A stretch of 64,000 bases of DNA, taken from contig NZ_CP135922.1 in NCBI RefSeq assembly GCF_032399705.1, positions 1,488,001 through 1,552,000 on the forward strand, written 5' to 3'. This stretch comes from Paenibacillus sp. BIC5C1 (lineage in GTDB: Bacteria; Bacillota; Bacilli; Paenibacillales; Paenibacillaceae). The translations under genes were made by a program, and so were the position numbers. The notes under the pieces are model-generated. The model worked only from the letters and a program-made list of their open reading frames with translations. It searched no databases and was not told where the DNA came from. Below are positions 39,966 to 49,140 of this stretch, piece by piece (the stretch's first letter is position 1; each line of letters starts with the position of its first letter).

Positions 39966-40538
39966 ATGAGCTTGGACCATTTACAAGAGGAGCAGCAGGC
40001 AACCGTTCTTAGAATCCGTAAACGCGTCATTGAAGCCATTGGGCGTAATATGGATCTCTACGGCGTTACGCTGTCCACGGGACACTTATATGGATTGCTT
40101 TTTTTTGCAGACAAACCTATGACCCTTGACGATATGGGCCGGGAAATGGAAATGAGCAAAACGAGCATGAGTACCGGCGTACGTACACTGCTGGATCTAA
40201 AAATGGTGAATAAAGTATGGAGCAAAGGCTCCCGGAAAGACCTATATGAAGTGGAGTATGACTGGCATCAGACGTTTACGGATTATTTTGTGATTAAATG
40301 GAGAAAAGCCGTGGAGAGTAACCTTCAGGTACTGCGCAAATCCGTTGATGAACTGAATCGTTTGGTTGCCGACTTGGATGAACAAGCAGATGCTGAACTT
40401 CTTCGCATTCTTAAGGAAGACAAGCATAAGGTGCTTCAAGCAGAGGCTTACTACAAATGGCTGGATCGCTTGATTGATACCATGGAAGATGAGGAAATAT
40501 ACAAACTGGTTCCGAAGGAAGAGATCAAGGAACATTAA
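39966..40538 (+). CDS. gbsR: GbsR/OpcR-type MarR-fold transcriptional regulator
   Basis: A 190-residue regulator of the GbsR family, which controls choline and betaine uptake or synthesis in Bacillus. The winged helix is at about residues 40-90 (GVTLSTGHLYGLLFFADKPM, then MTLDDMGREMEMSKTSMSTG with VRTLLDLKMVNKV), followed by a helical region containing DWHQTFTDYFVIKWR, typical of the family. GGAGG precedes ATG 39966. Divergent placement from opuA with an operator between suggests repression of the transporter. It may respond to choline or betaine. Confidence 0.88.
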   Translation: MSLDHLQEEQQATVLRIRKRVIEAIGRNMDLYGVTLSTGHLYGLLFFADKPMTLDDMGREMEMSKTSMSTGVRTLLDLKMVNKVWSKGSRKDLYEVEYDWHQTFTDYFVIKWRKAVESNLQVLRKSVDELNRLVADLDEQADAELLRILKEDKHKVLQAEAYYKWLDRLIDTMEDEEIYKLVPKEEIKEH

Positions 40539-40551
40539 TAACAGCAAAAGC

Positions 40552-40585
40552 AAAGGGCCCTTTCCGAATAGGAAAGGGCCCTTTT
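40552..40585. terminator. Bidirectional terminator between gbsR and the AraC gene
   Basis: AAAGGGCCCTTTCC and GGAAAGGGCCCTTT form a perfect 14-base-pair stem with a five-base loop, with T on the plus side. Confidence 0.95.
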
Positions 40586-40636
40586 GTCTTGATGGGTTGT
40601 ACACTTGTACATTTATAATGAAGAAAAAGATATGCT

Positions 40637-42265
40637 TTACAATTGTCCGATTAATCCGACATGTGATAAGGTCTCAAGCTGTAGAACGATCTGTTCCAGT
40701 TCGTCCATGATCTGATGGCGTCCGCTGGGGGACCAGCATAGTACAGACCAATCGGATATATCGTGTACGTTACCTTTCAGGACAGCAGGAGATCGATTCC
40801 AGGCAGTGGTTTGTTTCATGCGCCGAAGTAGTTTCTCACGGGCAGGAGCATTGGAAACACGGTTAATCAACAGATGATCCGTGTCCAGCATGGGGATGCT
40901 ATCTGCCGCATACTCATCAGTAATTATATCTGTAGATATGATCTGTGCAGGGTTCAGTCCAAGTTCACCGTAGATAAGGCGATATAATGGATGCTCGGTA
41001 TTATCCTGAAGCCGGATAGACTGATTCGTAACCTGCATAAGCATAATACGTTCTTGCCCGAAATGATGCTTCAAACGGAGCCCAATATCAAGGTTGCGAA
41101 GCTCCAGCTGTTTGAAATTCTGCAAGCCCTGTTGATCTCGTCCAACCAGTTCAGCTATACGTAAATGATTGTCTTTCCATTCATGGGTCTGATCCAGGAT
41201 GACTGTAGGGGCAATACTTTTGAGCTTATCGTAAAAGGATTGATGATAAAAGTCACCGATAATCAGGTCCGGCTTGGCCTGACGTAATTTCTCCAATTGT
41301 AAGGCTAGCCGCTGCTGCTGCTCGAATTCATCAAGCTCCCGATCATGGAATCCGTCCATTGCAGCTACGGGATGTAATCCGAGCGAAGAGAGGTTCTCAT
41401 GAAGTCCAATCCTGGACGCGGTAGCCACGCGAATTTGGTCTTTTTTCATATATAGGCTGGGTGCAATACCCAAGGTTTGTTTGAATTTGCGGCTAAAATA
41501 ATATTCATTGCCATATCCAACAGAGACAGCGACGTCTTTGAGTGCACATGACTCTTGCTTGAGCTGTTTTTTGGCTTCGTCAATCCGTAAGCGATTTAGA
41601 TAATCGGTAGGTGACATGCCTTTAGCTTTCTTGAAACTGCGAGAATAGGAGCTTGGCGTCAATCCGGCAATTTTAGCCAGTTGATCCATGCTGATTCCTT
41701 CACTCATGAACCTTCTCATATACATAATGCTGCGTTCAAGCGCCGGATCGACTTTCTCATAATTTTCTTCAAGCCGGTTCTCCGAGAGATACTGCAAAAG
41801 CTCGTGCAGCTGGCTATGTATACTGATAAAATGATCGGGGTGAACACCGCGATAGGCTTCATACAATTGTTCAAATCGTGCTGTGGCCAGTTGGTCATGC
41901 CGAACCATCAGTCTGCCTGTCTCCCAATCCAACGGGAAGCCAGAGGAGGAGGACATTTTCCATCGGCCGCGCACTTGCTGCAAACATACCGTATCCATGC
42001 TAAGTATTATAAACTCCGTAACAGCCGAGCGTGCAGCCGCTTCAATCGTTGTTCCTGGCTTCAAAACATACAGTTGATGGGCTTCGGCGTTATAGACTGT
42101 ATCGTTCAGGACCAGGACACCGTCTCCTTGTAAAATAAGACAGAGCATGGGCCGGGACACCGTCTTGCCTTGCACACGGAAATGCTCCCCGCGCCGTACA
42201 CGGCACATGGAAGAGAGGAGCGGTAGAGATGAGGTTTCAGAAATGAAGGGAAGCTGTTCAGTCAT
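40637..42265 (-). CDS. Btr-like AraC regulator with a siderophore-binding domain
   Basis: A 542-residue protein: an N-terminal AraC-type cupin (FRVQGKTVSRPMLCLILQGD), a double helix-turn-helix at about residues 175-275 (GISMDQLAKIAGLTPSSYSR, KDVAVSVGYGNEYYFSRKFK), and a C-terminal periplasmic-binding-protein domain of the iron-siderophore class III type (AMDGFHDRELDEF, KPDLIIGDFYHQSFYDKLK, ILDQTHEWKDNHLRIAELVG). The architecture is that of B. subtilis Btr, which activates siderophore uptake genes upon binding ferri-bacillibactin. ATG 42265 is chosen for its spacing from AAGGA. A Fur-like box lies just upstream. No siderophore transporter is adjacent, so its targets are elsewhere. Confidence 0.88.
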   Translation of the reverse strand: MTEQLPFISETSSLPLLSSMCRVRRGEHFRVQGKTVSRPMLCLILQGDGVLVLNDTVYNAEAHQLYVLKPGTTIEAAARSAVTEFIILSMDTVCLQQVRGRWKMSSSSGFPLDWETGRLMVRHDQLATARFEQLYEAYRGVHPDHFISIHSQLHELLQYLSENRLEENYEKVDPALERSIMYMRRFMSEGISMDQLAKIAGLTPSSYSRSFKKAKGMSPTDYLNRLRIDEAKKQLKQESCALKDVAVSVGYGNEYYFSRKFKQTLGIAPSLYMKKDQIRVATASRIGLHENLSSLGLHPVAAMDGFHDRELDEFEQQQRLALQLEKLRQAKPDLIIGDFYHQSFYDKLKSIAPTVILDQTHEWKDNHLRIAELVGRDQQGLQNFKQLELRNLDIGLRLKHHFGQERIMLMQVTNQSIRLQDNTEHPLYRLIYGELGLNPAQIISTDIITDEYAADSIPMLDTDHLLINRVSNAPAREKLLRRMKQTTAWNRSPAVLKGNVHDISDWSVLCWSPSGRHQIMDELEQIVLQLETLSHVGLIGQL

Positions 42266-42295
42266 ACGGACCATCCTTTTGTCTTATTTTCTTAA

Positions 42296-42310
42296 TGATA
42301 ACAATAATCA
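42296..42310. promoter_or_regulatory. Fur box upstream of the Btr-like regulator
   Basis: TGATAACAATAATCA matches the Bacillus 7-1-7 Fur consensus (TGATAAT, one base, ATTATCA) with two mismatches, 31 bases before the start codon. Iron repression of the regulator is inferred. Confidence 0.75.
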
Positions 42311-42352
42311 TTCTCATATGGAAGATGTTTTTGAAAAATAGTTTTGGACATG

Positions 42353-42405
42353 AAAAAAAGAGGATGCCCAGATCCGTGATGGCTTCTGGGTTATCCTCTT
42401 TTTTT
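42353..42405 (-). terminator. Terminator after the beta-propeller gene
   Basis: AAAAAAAGAGGAT with ATCCTCTTTTTTT, plus inner CCAGA/TCTGG, make a stem with T-runs on both strands. Confidence 0.85.
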
Positions 42406-42462
42406 GGAGCAAGAATGTTGAGATAGTTTATGTCTCTATAAGTCTATGCCCACATGCGTGGG

Positions 42463-43749
42463 TTAGTTTGGCACGACCAACAGGATATCATCCAGGAAAA
42501 CGTCGCTTAGCACTTTTTTGCCTGTGCCATTGGTTTGCACATGATACAGACGATAGAGATCATTTGCGTTGATGTAGAACATGCCCGGAACATCGTCATG
42601 AAGCTGGAACGTTGCCCATTCCTCTCCAGCAAGCTTGGTTACTTTGAGGGCTGTGCTCACGGAATAAAGACCATTTGTACCGGATAGATATGCAATAGCT
42701 GGTGTTCCGTTGGTCAGCTGAGCAGTTACGAAAGTAACGCTATTCAAATTCAGGTTGGCAGATTTGGATACCTTGTTCCCGGCGATGGTTTTGGCATACG
42801 CCTTTTTGTCTGCATCCACAACGACAACCTTATCTGTACCTAGTGGGCTGACCTCCCGGATACTCTTACTATGAATCTGAAGTGTTTTGCCAGAACTGGT
42901 CAATGCAAAGGCTTTGCCTGTTGAATAATCATAATCCTTGTTGCTGTCCAGCTTAATGCCTTTATTATACACGTACAGATTGTTGCCCCAGCCGCCAGCA
43001 TAAACAGCGTTCACGTCCAGCTTTGCTTTTGGATTAACAGCTGTACCTTTGCCTGTATTGTAGTTTACCTTGTACATGATAATGGCGTTGGTCGAGTAGT
43101 ACTGCTCATACGGGTCAGTGTTCACCATCAGTTGCAGTTCGTTTTTGGCCACGTTCATAAAATAACGACTTTCTACTGCACCAGCAGCAATTCGTTGCAC
43201 TGCTCCGCTGCCATTGGATGCTTTGGAAACGATCCATGGGTTTCCATTAACGAGCCCGTTATAATATACACGGCCTTTCGTTACGGCGAGCAGCGGAAAA
43301 TCTGTATCCGCTTTGTCTGCAATTTTGGTGGCAGCGGAAGCTTCGCTATTACCATTTGCACGATAGATCGTTCCTTTGGAGTCCATATAATAGATAAACC
43401 CATTATCCGTAAAGTAGCTCAACACATCTGTCGCATACGTTTCAGCAGAATCGCTGGAACCGTCATTGGGAACGCGAAGTAGCGTTGTGGAAGACTCGGA
43501 ACGGGTGTAATAGAGATAGGATCCCGCCGCAGACAGACCATCTCCTTCAAAATCAAGCAATACCTCTGTGGTTCCGCTTCCGTCGCCGGATACTTTGTAC
43601 AATACACCATCGGACTCATAATATACCGTAGTTTGGCTGAGGGAAGCTGCATGAGCATTGGCTCCTCCTCCAAGCACTGCTGCTGCGATCAGTGTGAACA
43701 GCAGCAAGGTGCAAACCGTGCGTTGCAAGCGTGTTGACCCTTTGTTCAT
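42463..43749 (-). CDS. Secreted DUF5050-like beta-propeller protein
   Basis: A 428-residue exported protein with a signal peptide (about residues 1-34, ending NAHAA). The rest is made of repeated units of about 45 residues with Tyr-Tyr or Tyr-hydrophobic strands and Asp/Gly/Ser turns (VYYESDGVLYKVSGDGSGT, YLYYTRSESSTTLLRV, FIYYMDSKGTIYRANG, RVYYNGLVNGNPWIV), as in DUF5050 propellers. Such proteins are common at the Paenibacillus surface; the ligand is unknown. AAGGGTGA precedes ATG 43749. It stands alone. Confidence 0.75.
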   Translation of the reverse strand: MNKGSTRLQRTVCTLLLFTLIAAAVLGGGANAHAASLSQTTVYYESDGVLYKVSGDGSGTTEVLLDFEGDGLSAAGSYLYYTRSESSTTLLRVPNDGSSDSAETYATDVLSYFTDNGFIYYMDSKGTIYRANGNSEASAATKIADKADTDFPLLAVTKGRVYYNGLVNGNPWIVSKASNGSGAVQRIAAGAVESRYFMNVAKNELQLMVNTDPYEQYYSTNAIIMYKVNYNTGKGTAVNPKAKLDVNAVYAGGWGNNLYVYNKGIKLDSNKDYDYSTGKAFALTSSGKTLQIHSKSIREVSPLGTDKVVVVDADKKAYAKTIAGNKVSKSANLNLNSVTFVTAQLTNGTPAIAYLSGTNGLYSVSTALKVTKLAGEEWATFQLHDDVPGMFYINANDLYRLYHVQTNGTGKKVLSDVFLDDILLVVPN

Positions 43750-43855
43750 AAATCAATCGTCACCCTTCTTCTTTATGTATGTAATTAACACAATAACACC
43801 TTATGTTATATCGGTAAACTATGGAAAATATGTTATACATCTGAGTCAGATAAAA

Positions 43856-43882
43856 ACGGCAGAAGATCAGATCTTCTGCCGT
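43856..43882 (-). terminator. Terminator after the ABC-2 permease gene
   Basis: ACGGCAGAAGATC and GATCTTCTGCCGT (13-base arms) form a perfect palindrome around one base, with five T following on the minus strand. Confidence 0.9.
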
Positions 43883-43903
43883 CATATCTCAACCCTATTC
43901 CGC

Positions 43904-44737
43904 CTAAATCTGACTTTCAGCCAGCTGTTGACGACTGTTCCACAAAGTAACCAGACGAAGCAAAATGAAACTGATGAGCAGAAGTACTGCTCCGACCAGG
44001 ATTAACATGAGAGGACTGATAAGCAGCATACCGCTCGCTTGACCAGCAATCAGGGCAAGCAATGGAATCACAACCAATCCCCCCAGTTGATAGGCCTCCT
44101 GAAATCCACGTACCTTCGCCGAGATTAGTACATTCAACAGAATGACCACAAGACTGCACGCCGGAACAACCCACAGTACGAGAATGATCCAGTTCAGATT
44201 CGGAAACATCCATTTCCCGAACATGGGATACATCAGGATATTGGCAATGATTCCGTAGATAATGAAGGTAATCCAGGACAATAACAGAGAAGGGATAAGT
44301 GCAGCCAGCACCTTGCCTTTAAATAACGTATCCATACTCATCGGAGTGAACAGAAGACCTTCCAGAGTCTTGCGCTCCTTCTCTCCTGCAAAACTGTTGG
44401 CCGTCAAAATACTGGATGCCATCACCGGAATGATGAGAAACAGGGGCGCGAACATGTACAAGGCCAGATAATAGACAATACGGTGATTGTCCGTAGGCAT
44501 CGAAGCAAGCTGCGGAATCCGCCCGGCATGGGTTAGGTTATCCAGCGTATCAAGCAGGAAGCTCATATTGCCGAGGGAAGCAAGTTCCATTTTTGAGGCT
44601 GTCCAAATGAGTACGCCAGGCATAATGATACCGATAACCAGCGGAACGATTAACATGGGTAACCAGAGCTGTACGCTGGCTGTGATGGCTCGAATATCTT
44701 TGCGAACAAGTGCGCGTATGGCTTGTCTGTTATTCAT
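43904..44737 (-). CDS. ABC-2 type transporter permease
   Basis: A 277-residue membrane protein with six hydrophobic helices and the motif FAGEKERKTLEGLLFTPMS near residue 115, which is typical of ABC-2/NatB-like permeases. The start is ATG 44737, about ten bases after GGGAGG; it overlaps the end of the ATPase gene by eight bases (ATGAATAA). With 44730-45641 it forms a two-gene exporter. The substrate is unknown; related systems export sodium ions, antibiotics or peptides. Confidence 0.88.
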   Translation of the reverse strand: MNNRQAIRALVRKDIRAITASVQLWLPMLIVPLVIGIIMPGVLIWTASKMELASLGNMSFLLDTLDNLTHAGRIPQLASMPTDNHRIVYYLALYMFAPLFLIIPVMASSILTANSFAGEKERKTLEGLLFTPMSMDTLFKGKVLAALIPSLLLSWITFIIYGIIANILMYPMFGKWMFPNLNWIILVLWVVPACSLVVILLNVLISAKVRGFQEAYQLGGLVVIPLLALIAGQASGMLLISPLMLILVGAVLLLISFILLRLVTLWNSRQQLAESQI

Positions 44738-45641
44738 GATGGTGTGCCTCCCTAATGGCAAAATAAATACTCTCCAGATCGCTGCCCGTAATCCGGGCCT
44801 GATAGATTTGTCCAAGCTCAGTCAATTTTCGCAGTAACAAAGGAATATCTTCACGGGTTTGAAGCTGAAAAACGGCTTTGTTCGCGGAAACCATCTCCGG
44901 TGTATACCCTGCTACCGTTTGCCAGCCATTTGGCATGGTCGCTTCAACTTCAATCCGGGGTGAGGTCAGGTAACGGTTGATGATCTCCTGCTCCGTACCT
45001 TCCTCAATCTTGCGCCCTTTTTCCATAAAAATATACCGGTCACACACAGCCGATAGCTGGGATAACACATGAGACGATACTAGAATCGTCATATGTTCTT
45101 CCTGATTAAGCCGACGGATGATTCGGAGGACCATCTGAATCCCATCCGGGTCAAGCCCATTGGTTGGTTCATCCAGAAAGAGAATGGAGGGACGGTGCAG
45201 AAGCACCCGTGCTAGACCTACGCGTTTTTTCATCCCTGTGCTGTAAGTGCCTACTTTTCGATGCTGATATTCCTGCAATTCGAACAGATCCACGAGCTCA
45301 TCAATCCTTGCTTTGGCATGTTGTACACCGAAAGCTTCAGCGAAAAAGATCAGATTGTCACGCCCACTCATATTTTCATACAATCCGCTCTGCTCGGTTA
45401 GTGTGCCGCATATGGCTAATACGTTCTCCGTCTCACGGAAAGGATCAAGGCCGTTAATGCTCACTTGCCCACCCGAAGCGCCAAGAACGCCGTTCATGAT
45501 GCGGATCAGGGTAGTTTTGCCCGAACCGTTGGGCCCGATTAGCCCGGTAACGTTGCCTTGTTCAACCGTGAAGCTTACATCGTTCAGTGCCTGATGTACT
45601 TTAAATTGTTTGGAAATGTTGCGAACTTCAATCATGTACAT
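44730..45641 (-). CDS. ABC transporter ATPase, CcmA/NatA type
   Basis: A 303-residue ATPase. Walker A is LIGPNGSGKTT near residue 36, the signature YSTGMKKRVGLARVLL near residue 130, and Walker B SILFLDEPTNGLDPDG. The C-terminal 90 residues form an accessory domain seen in exporter ATPases. ATG 45635 may be the true start since GGTGA lies six bases before it; ATG 45641 overlaps the binding site. Translation is coupled to the permease gene. Confidence 0.9.
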   Translation of the reverse strand: MYMIEVRNISKQFKVHQALNDVSFTVEQGNVTGLIGPNGSGKTTLIRIMNGVLGASGGQVSINGLDPFRETENVLAICGTLTEQSGLYENMSGRDNLIFFAEAFGVQHAKARIDELVDLFELQEYQHRKVGTYSTGMKKRVGLARVLLHRPSILFLDEPTNGLDPDGIQMVLRIIRRLNQEEHMTILVSSHVLSQLSAVCDRYIFMEKGRKIEEGTEQEIINRYLTSPRIEVEATMPNGWQTVAGYTPEMVSANKAVFQLQTREDIPLLLRKLTELGQIYQARITGSDLESIYFAIREAHHHE

Positions 45642-46082
45642 TCACCGTCCGATCTGAGTTTGGAGATTATACGTCTATATCAGCAATATCGTTCAAATGG
45701 AGGGCCGAAAAATAAAAACTCTACGTCTTTAGTCCCAAACGCGGGCATTAACTTCAACCTAAAGTCCGGCGAAATCGGGTCTCAGGTTTGTTTTCATAGT
45801 GGTCTATACCATGTATTCTGGTTAAAAGGATGCAATATCCCGTTTCATTGCCATCCATAACGTGGTAATTAGACTTAAGGCCTCTGTCATATCATGAATG
45901 CCTGAATATTCATCTAACGCCGGTCTTGGTTAGCCAAGGCCGGTTTGACGTCGTTACTTGGCGTATCCATCCACTGGAACGCCTCATTTCTTGTAATTAC
46001 ATAAATAATTCGTCTAACACATCATATGAACACTTCCATTAGAAAGCATCCGATGTGTTTGGCCCAGAGGAAGGTGAGCGAA
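45642..46082. other. Intergenic stretch before the HSP90-like operon
   Basis: It holds a GC-rich hairpin (CGGTCTTGG/CCAAGGCCG, about 45921-45944) without a T-run and no convincing consensus promoter. AACCT and AGGTT flank another possible stem at about 45757-45790. No gene is seen. Confidence 0.45.
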
Positions 46083-47918
46083 ATGACAGCATCCAATGAG
46101 TATCGCTTTCAGGTGAACCTGAGCGGTATGATCCAGATTCTATCGAACCATCTATACAGCAGCCCTAAAGTATTTTTACGTGAATTAATGCAAAATGCGA
46201 CTGATGCCATTACAGCTCGAACAGAGGCAGAAGCGGGATTCCAGGGTGAAGTACGTGTGGAACTGACCGGAACTGGCGAGCAGTTAACCATGATGGTGGA
46301 GGACAACGGCATTGGCTTGACTGAAGCTGACATCCATGAGTTTCTGGCGATGATCGGACAATCCTCGAAGCGTGGGCAGCAGGCCTTGCTGGATGGAGAG
46401 ACTTCGTTTATCGGACGATTCGGAATCGGATTATTGTCCTGTTTCATGGTGAGCCATGAAATCGTCATGCTGACGCAATCCGCGAAGGGTGGACCTTCGA
46501 TGGAGTGGCGGGGTAAGCCCGACGGTACGTATACGATTAGACAGTTGGAGACACAGCTGTCTCCGGGAACAAAAGTATATCTGCGGTGTACGCCGGATGC
46601 AGCCCATTATTTTGAAACGGAATATGTTAAAGAAGCCTTGTTCTATTATGGAGCGCTGCTGCCTTATCCAGTCATCCTGCATAGCGACAGTGTTCAACAT
46701 ATCGTCAATAGCCAGTCCCCGGTCTGGTTGATGGAGCCCGAGCTTGCACGTGGACGCAGAGCGGAAGTGCTGGCTTTTGGTGAACGATTGCTTGGGGAGA
46801 AGTTTCAGGATTTCATTCCACTGACGACGGCTTCAGGCCGTACAGGAGGTATAGCTTTTGTACTCCCCCATGCTGTCAATCTGAATGCCAAGCGTTCTCA
46901 CCGGGTGTACCTGAAGCGAATGCTGATCTCGGAGAAGGCGGAGAATATTTTGCCGGAATGGGCCTTCTTCGTGAAATGTCTGATCTGGACGGACGAGCTT
47001 CAACCAACGGCTTCACGGGAACATTTTTATGAAAATGAAAAACTGGAAGAAGTTCGCTCTGAACTTGGCGATGCCCTTCGTAAAGGATTGACCGACATGG
47101 CTGAGAACCAGACGGAACGGCTGCAAAAGCTGATTCGCCTGCATGCGCTGTCGATGAAAGCACTGGCTGTGCAGGATCAGGAGTTCTATGCCATGATTCA
47201 CCGCTGGCTTCCATTTGAAAGTACACGTGGTCATCGGGAACTGGGCGAGTTGATGAGCGAGGGAGAGACGTTGTACTTCACGACCACGGTGGATGAGTAT
47301 CGTCAGATTCATCATGTCGCGTCAGCCCAATCGATGCTGGTCATCAACGGTGGATACATCTATGACAGCGATTTGATGGCCATGCTGCCGCTAGTGGTGC
47401 AGCATGTACAGACGCAGCGGTTGCAGCCGGATGAGGTATCCATGAGTTTCACCGACGTGCCGCCGGCTGAACGGAATCAGTATTATGATGCCTTGCGCCT
47501 TGCTGACTCTGCTTTGCAACGTTTCCGCAGCCGTGCAGAGGTCAAGGGCTTCAAGCCAGCTGATTTGCCGGTGCTGTTCACGCTCTCGCAGGAGTCTTCC
47601 ACGCTGCGTGCATTGGAAAAAGCAAGTGAGGAGAGTACAGAATTATTCTCCTCTGTCCTTGGATCATTGTCATCCGGCATTAGTTCCGCAGGTTATTCGA
47701 CCCTGTACCTAAACATCAGCAATCCAATTATTCAGCGGGTCCTGACTTCACCGGATGCCCAAATGACTCCGATTGCCATTGAGATGTTGTATGTCAATGC
47801 ACTAATGATGGGGCATTATGCGATGAATCGGCAGGAGCTTGAGGTGCTGAATCAGGGCATCGTTCGTTTTATTGATTGGGGTTTGCGTGCGAATACAGAT
47901 CGCAAGGGGGATGCTTGA
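46083..47918 (+). CDS. HSP90-like (HtpG-related) GHKL ATPase
   Basis: A 611-residue divergent HSP90 family protein. The N-terminal ATPase domain has FLRELMQNATDAI (Glu34, Asn38), the nucleotide-binding VEDNGIGLT (Asp74 to Gly78) and IGRFGIGLLSCFMVS (lid Gly residues near 111-116), matching the three HSP90 boxes. The middle domain keeps the catalytic-loop Arg in TASREHFYEN (Arg312). The C-terminal 240 residues diverge strongly from HtpG. GAGGAAGGTGAG precedes ATG 46083; an upstream in-frame ATG at 46026 lacks a site. The next gene overlaps its stop (TGATG). Probably a specialised chaperone with the downstream protein as partner. Confidence 0.85.
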   Translation: MTASNEYRFQVNLSGMIQILSNHLYSSPKVFLRELMQNATDAITARTEAEAGFQGEVRVELTGTGEQLTMMVEDNGIGLTEADIHEFLAMIGQSSKRGQQALLDGETSFIGRFGIGLLSCFMVSHEIVMLTQSAKGGPSMEWRGKPDGTYTIRQLETQLSPGTKVYLRCTPDAAHYFETEYVKEALFYYGALLPYPVILHSDSVQHIVNSQSPVWLMEPELARGRRAEVLAFGERLLGEKFQDFIPLTTASGRTGGIAFVLPHAVNLNAKRSHRVYLKRMLISEKAENILPEWAFFVKCLIWTDELQPTASREHFYENEKLEEVRSELGDALRKGLTDMAENQTERLQKLIRLHALSMKALAVQDQEFYAMIHRWLPFESTRGHRELGELMSEGETLYFTTTVDEYRQIHHVASAQSMLVINGGYIYDSDLMAMLPLVVQHVQTQRLQPDEVSMSFTDVPPAERNQYYDALRLADSALQRFRSRAEVKGFKPADLPVLFTLSQESSTLRALEKASEESTELFSSVLGSLSSGISSAGYSTLYLNISNPIIQRVLTSPDAQMTPIAIEMLYVNALMMGHYAMNRQELEVLNQGIVRFIDWGLRANTDRKGDA

Positions 47919-48982
47919 TGAAGACCGAAATGGATTTTGAGGATTTGATGGATGAGGCATATGGCCTGCCTAATGGAACAGCAAAGCTTGGCATGCTGGA
48001 GGAAGCGGCAAGAGTTGCCGATGTGAATGGCATGGAGGAGGAAGCATACGAAGCGCGTTCAGAGATCGTGGAGACCGCGACATTCTGCGGTTATCCGATG
48101 AAAGCACTAATTGCTTTTTCCTGGCAGCTGGGCAAGTTTGATCAACAGCCAGAACGCTATGATGAAGAAACGTTAATGTGGTCGTATAAATGGATTTTGG
48201 GCGAGTTATCCAGCTTCCCGGAAGTGTCTCGCGATAAAATGATGGAGCTGCTGGAGGACTTTGGACGTCGCTTCAAATCATTTGGGTATAGCGAGCGTTC
48301 GTATTGGTATTATCGGTTCCGCATATCCATGGATCTTGGCGAGCTGGAGGAGGCCGGTACCAGCTACACGAAGTTCAGAAATATGGACCGTGACTTTATG
48401 AGTGATTGTGAAGCCTGTGAGCAGGACGAGATCATGCGCTACTGGATACTGGTAGGTGAGGATGAGAAGGTATTGGAAGCGGCGAAGCCCATTTTGAAAG
48501 GGAGAATGAGCTGTGCCGAAATTCCGCACCTGACCTTATCGGAGATTTTGATGCCGCTATACCGGCTTGGCAGGGTTGATGAAGCTGACAAACATCAGGC
48601 CAAAGGATATCGCATGATCAAAGGACATAATGATTTTGTGCAGAGCTTTGCTGAGCAGATGGATTATCTTGCACGGACTAACCCGGCGAAGGGCATCGAT
48701 GTTCTGGAAGAAAATATAGTGCTTGCGATGGACCATGAAGATCCATTTGCCAAAATGATGTTCTATGCCAGAGCGGCACAACTGTTGCGTCGCTGGGCTG
48801 ACGAATCTCCAGGATACCGATTGCGGCTTCCTGCTTCATTTCCCTATGAAGAAGACCAGGGGGATTTACGTAAAATGGCCGACTATTTTGCCGCATATGC
48901 CAAAGCAGCCGCAGACAAATATGACCAGCGGAATGGCAATCAACATGTCTCTTCTATGTTAAGCGAGGTATTTAATCCATAA
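47918..48982 (+). CDS. Helical-repeat partner protein of the HSP90-like ATPase
   Basis: A 354-residue soluble protein, almost entirely helical, without signal peptide or membrane segment. Helix pairs such as AYGLPNGTAKLGMLEEAARVA, YEARSEIVETATFCGYPMKA and YYRFRISMDLGELEEAGTSY have the spacing of degenerate TPR repeats. Its ATG shares one base with the stop of the HSP90-like gene, so translation is coupled. TPR proteins commonly act as HSP90 co-chaperones, which makes a co-chaperone role likely, but this is inferred. No catalytic motif is seen. Confidence 0.7.
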   Translation: MKTEMDFEDLMDEAYGLPNGTAKLGMLEEAARVADVNGMEEEAYEARSEIVETATFCGYPMKALIAFSWQLGKFDQQPERYDEETLMWSYKWILGELSSFPEVSRDKMMELLEDFGRRFKSFGYSERSYWYYRFRISMDLGELEEAGTSYTKFRNMDRDFMSDCEACEQDEIMRYWILVGEDEKVLEAAKPILKGRMSCAEIPHLTLSEILMPLYRLGRVDEADKHQAKGYRMIKGHNDFVQSFAEQMDYLARTNPAKGIDVLEENIVLAMDHEDPFAKMMFYARAAQLLRRWADESPGYRLRLPASFPYEEDQGDLRKMADYFAAYAKAAADKYDQRNGNQHVSSMLSEVFNP

Positions 48983-49007
48983 CTTGCGACTATCACTTGA
49001 ATATCAT

Positions 49008-49026
49008 CGTACCATTAAATGGTACG
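49008..49026. other. Perfect 19-base palindrome
   Basis: CGTACCATT and AATGGTACG flank a single A. It lies 26 bases after the helical-repeat gene and just before the terminator; it could be an operator or an extra stem. Confidence 0.5.
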
Positions 49027-49051
49027 CCAGAAGGTTACCGTGCTAACCAAA

Positions 49052-49097
49052 ACAGGCTTGTTCATAAGGAGGATTATCCTTCTTTGAACAAGCCTGT
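49052..49097. terminator. Bidirectional terminator
   Basis: ACAGGCTTGTTCA and TGAACAAGCCTGT form a 13-base-pair stem with inner AGGA/TCCT, T-rich on both sides. It serves both the HSP90-like operon and the convergent gene ending at 49141. Confidence 0.9.
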
Positions 49098-49140
49098 TTA
49101 TCGTTTTTTTTATACCGTGAATATAAAATTGCTACTTCGG

